Position numbers and translations under genes: made by a program
From: Gammaproteobacteria bacterium
GTDB taxonomy: Bacteria > Pseudomonadota > Gammaproteobacteria > UBA9214
DNA length: 5,429 bases
Assembly (NCBI GenBank): GCA_020027635.1
Contig: JAHKKL010000135.1
Coordinates: 1-5,429, forward strand
Direction of reading: 5' to 3'
Notes under the pieces: model-generated
Database searches by the model: none
The model's input: only the letters and a program-made list of their open reading frames with translations
What the model was told of the DNA's origin: nothing
In this document: in pieces, positions 5,172-5,429 of the stretch
Position numbering within the stretch: position 1 is the stretch's first letter
Layout of the letters: each line of letters starts with the position of its first letter

Positions 5172-5429
5172 TTATCCGGGTTTTCGGGTGAGTCCCTTGG
5201 TGAAACGATAAGATGCCCATACGCCGAGCATCCCGCCCACCGCATCGGCCATGACGTCATAGATATCCGGTGTCCGGCCGGGTACAAAATGCTGGTGGAA
5301 TTCGTCCAGCACGCCGTAGACAATCACCAGGGCAACGGCAAGCCAGGGCTGGAACACACGATAGCCGTCCGCCGTGGCCTTCATGGCCCCCAGCGCGAAA
5401 AAGCCGAGTATGCCGAAGATGATGGCATG
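5172..5429 (-). CDS. VanZ-like membrane protein, partial (N-terminus beyond the window)
   Basis: The reading frame is open to the right edge, so the gene continues outside the window; the visible part is 85 codons. The ATG at 5384 is probably internal, because the codons before it give HAIIFGILGFFALGA, which matches the conserved His and second hydrophobic helix of VanZ-like proteins. It is followed by WLAVALVIVYGVLDEFHQHFVPGR-like sequence with the family signature DEFHQ..PGR, then D(I)YDVMADAVGG starting the last hydrophobic helix, and a short basic tail (RFTKGLTRKPG). Three hydrophobic segments are visible. The family is named for the teicoplanin-resistance protein VanZ, but most chromosomal homologues are small inner-membrane proteins of unknown job; no resistance role is implied. 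It reads in the same direction as the RAYT gene, separated by the REP cluster. Confidence 0.87.
   Translation of the reverse strand, partial: HAIIFGILGFFALGAMKATADGYRVFQPWLAVALVIVYGVLDEFHQHFVPGRTPDIYDVMADAVGGMLGVWASYRFTKGLTRKPG

Overview
The window looks like chromosomal DNA from a GC-rich gammaproteobacterium, possibly of a Chromatiales/Ectothiorhodospiraceae-like lineage. This is inferred from the YrfG/CysQ neighbourhood, the PilZ-type protein and the REP/RAYT system; no rRNA or other marker gene is present to confirm it. Six protein genes are supported.

Layout from left to right: (1) 98-1633 (+), a 511-residue protein with a C-terminal PilZ-like c-di-GMP-binding motif. (2) 1630-1777, a MITE-like palindromic element whose left end contains the stop codon of gene 1 and whose centre holds a REP hairpin; a second REP follows at 1790-1811. 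(3) 1923-2339 (+), a small YkgJ-type cysteine-cluster protein. (4) 2359-2422, a perfect inverted pair of REPs at a convergent junction. (5) 2490-3170 (-), the HAD-family GMP/IMP nucleotidase YrfG. (6) 3282-3483, a second, unrelated palindromic repeat of the 'GTCATTGCGAG' type, in the divergent intergenic region. (7) 3513-4325 (+), the 3'(2'),5'-bisphosphate nucleotidase CysQ. (8) 4342-4413, another perfect inverted REP pair. (9) 4426-4974 (-), a REP-associated tyrosine transposase (RAYT). (10) 4997-5150, five clustered REP copies in the RAYT leader. (11) 5172-5429 (-), the C-terminal part of a VanZ-like membrane protein that runs off the right edge.

The dominant theme is the RAYT gene and its REP family. 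Eleven copies of one hairpin are spread over the window, nine of them within the outer 60 % of the sequence on either side of the housekeeping genes. The intact copies consist of a GTAG tetranucleotide at the foot of a 7-bp GGTGCGC/GCGCACC stem with a 3-nt loop. The copies lie only between genes, and two convergent gene pairs are each separated by a perfect inverted pair. This architecture is known in principle; the specific sequence family, the clustered RAYT leader array and the variant tetranucleotides are what merit attention here.

The housekeeping part is nucleotide clean-up: YrfG dephosphorylates purine nucleoside monophosphates and CysQ removes phosphoadenosine phosphate from sulfate assimilation. 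In several gammaproteobacteria nudE (ADP-sugar/NADH Nudix hydrolase) lies between these two genes. It is not seen here, and a repeat element occupies the gap. I found no tRNA, rRNA, CRISPR array or complete insertion sequence other than the RAYT.
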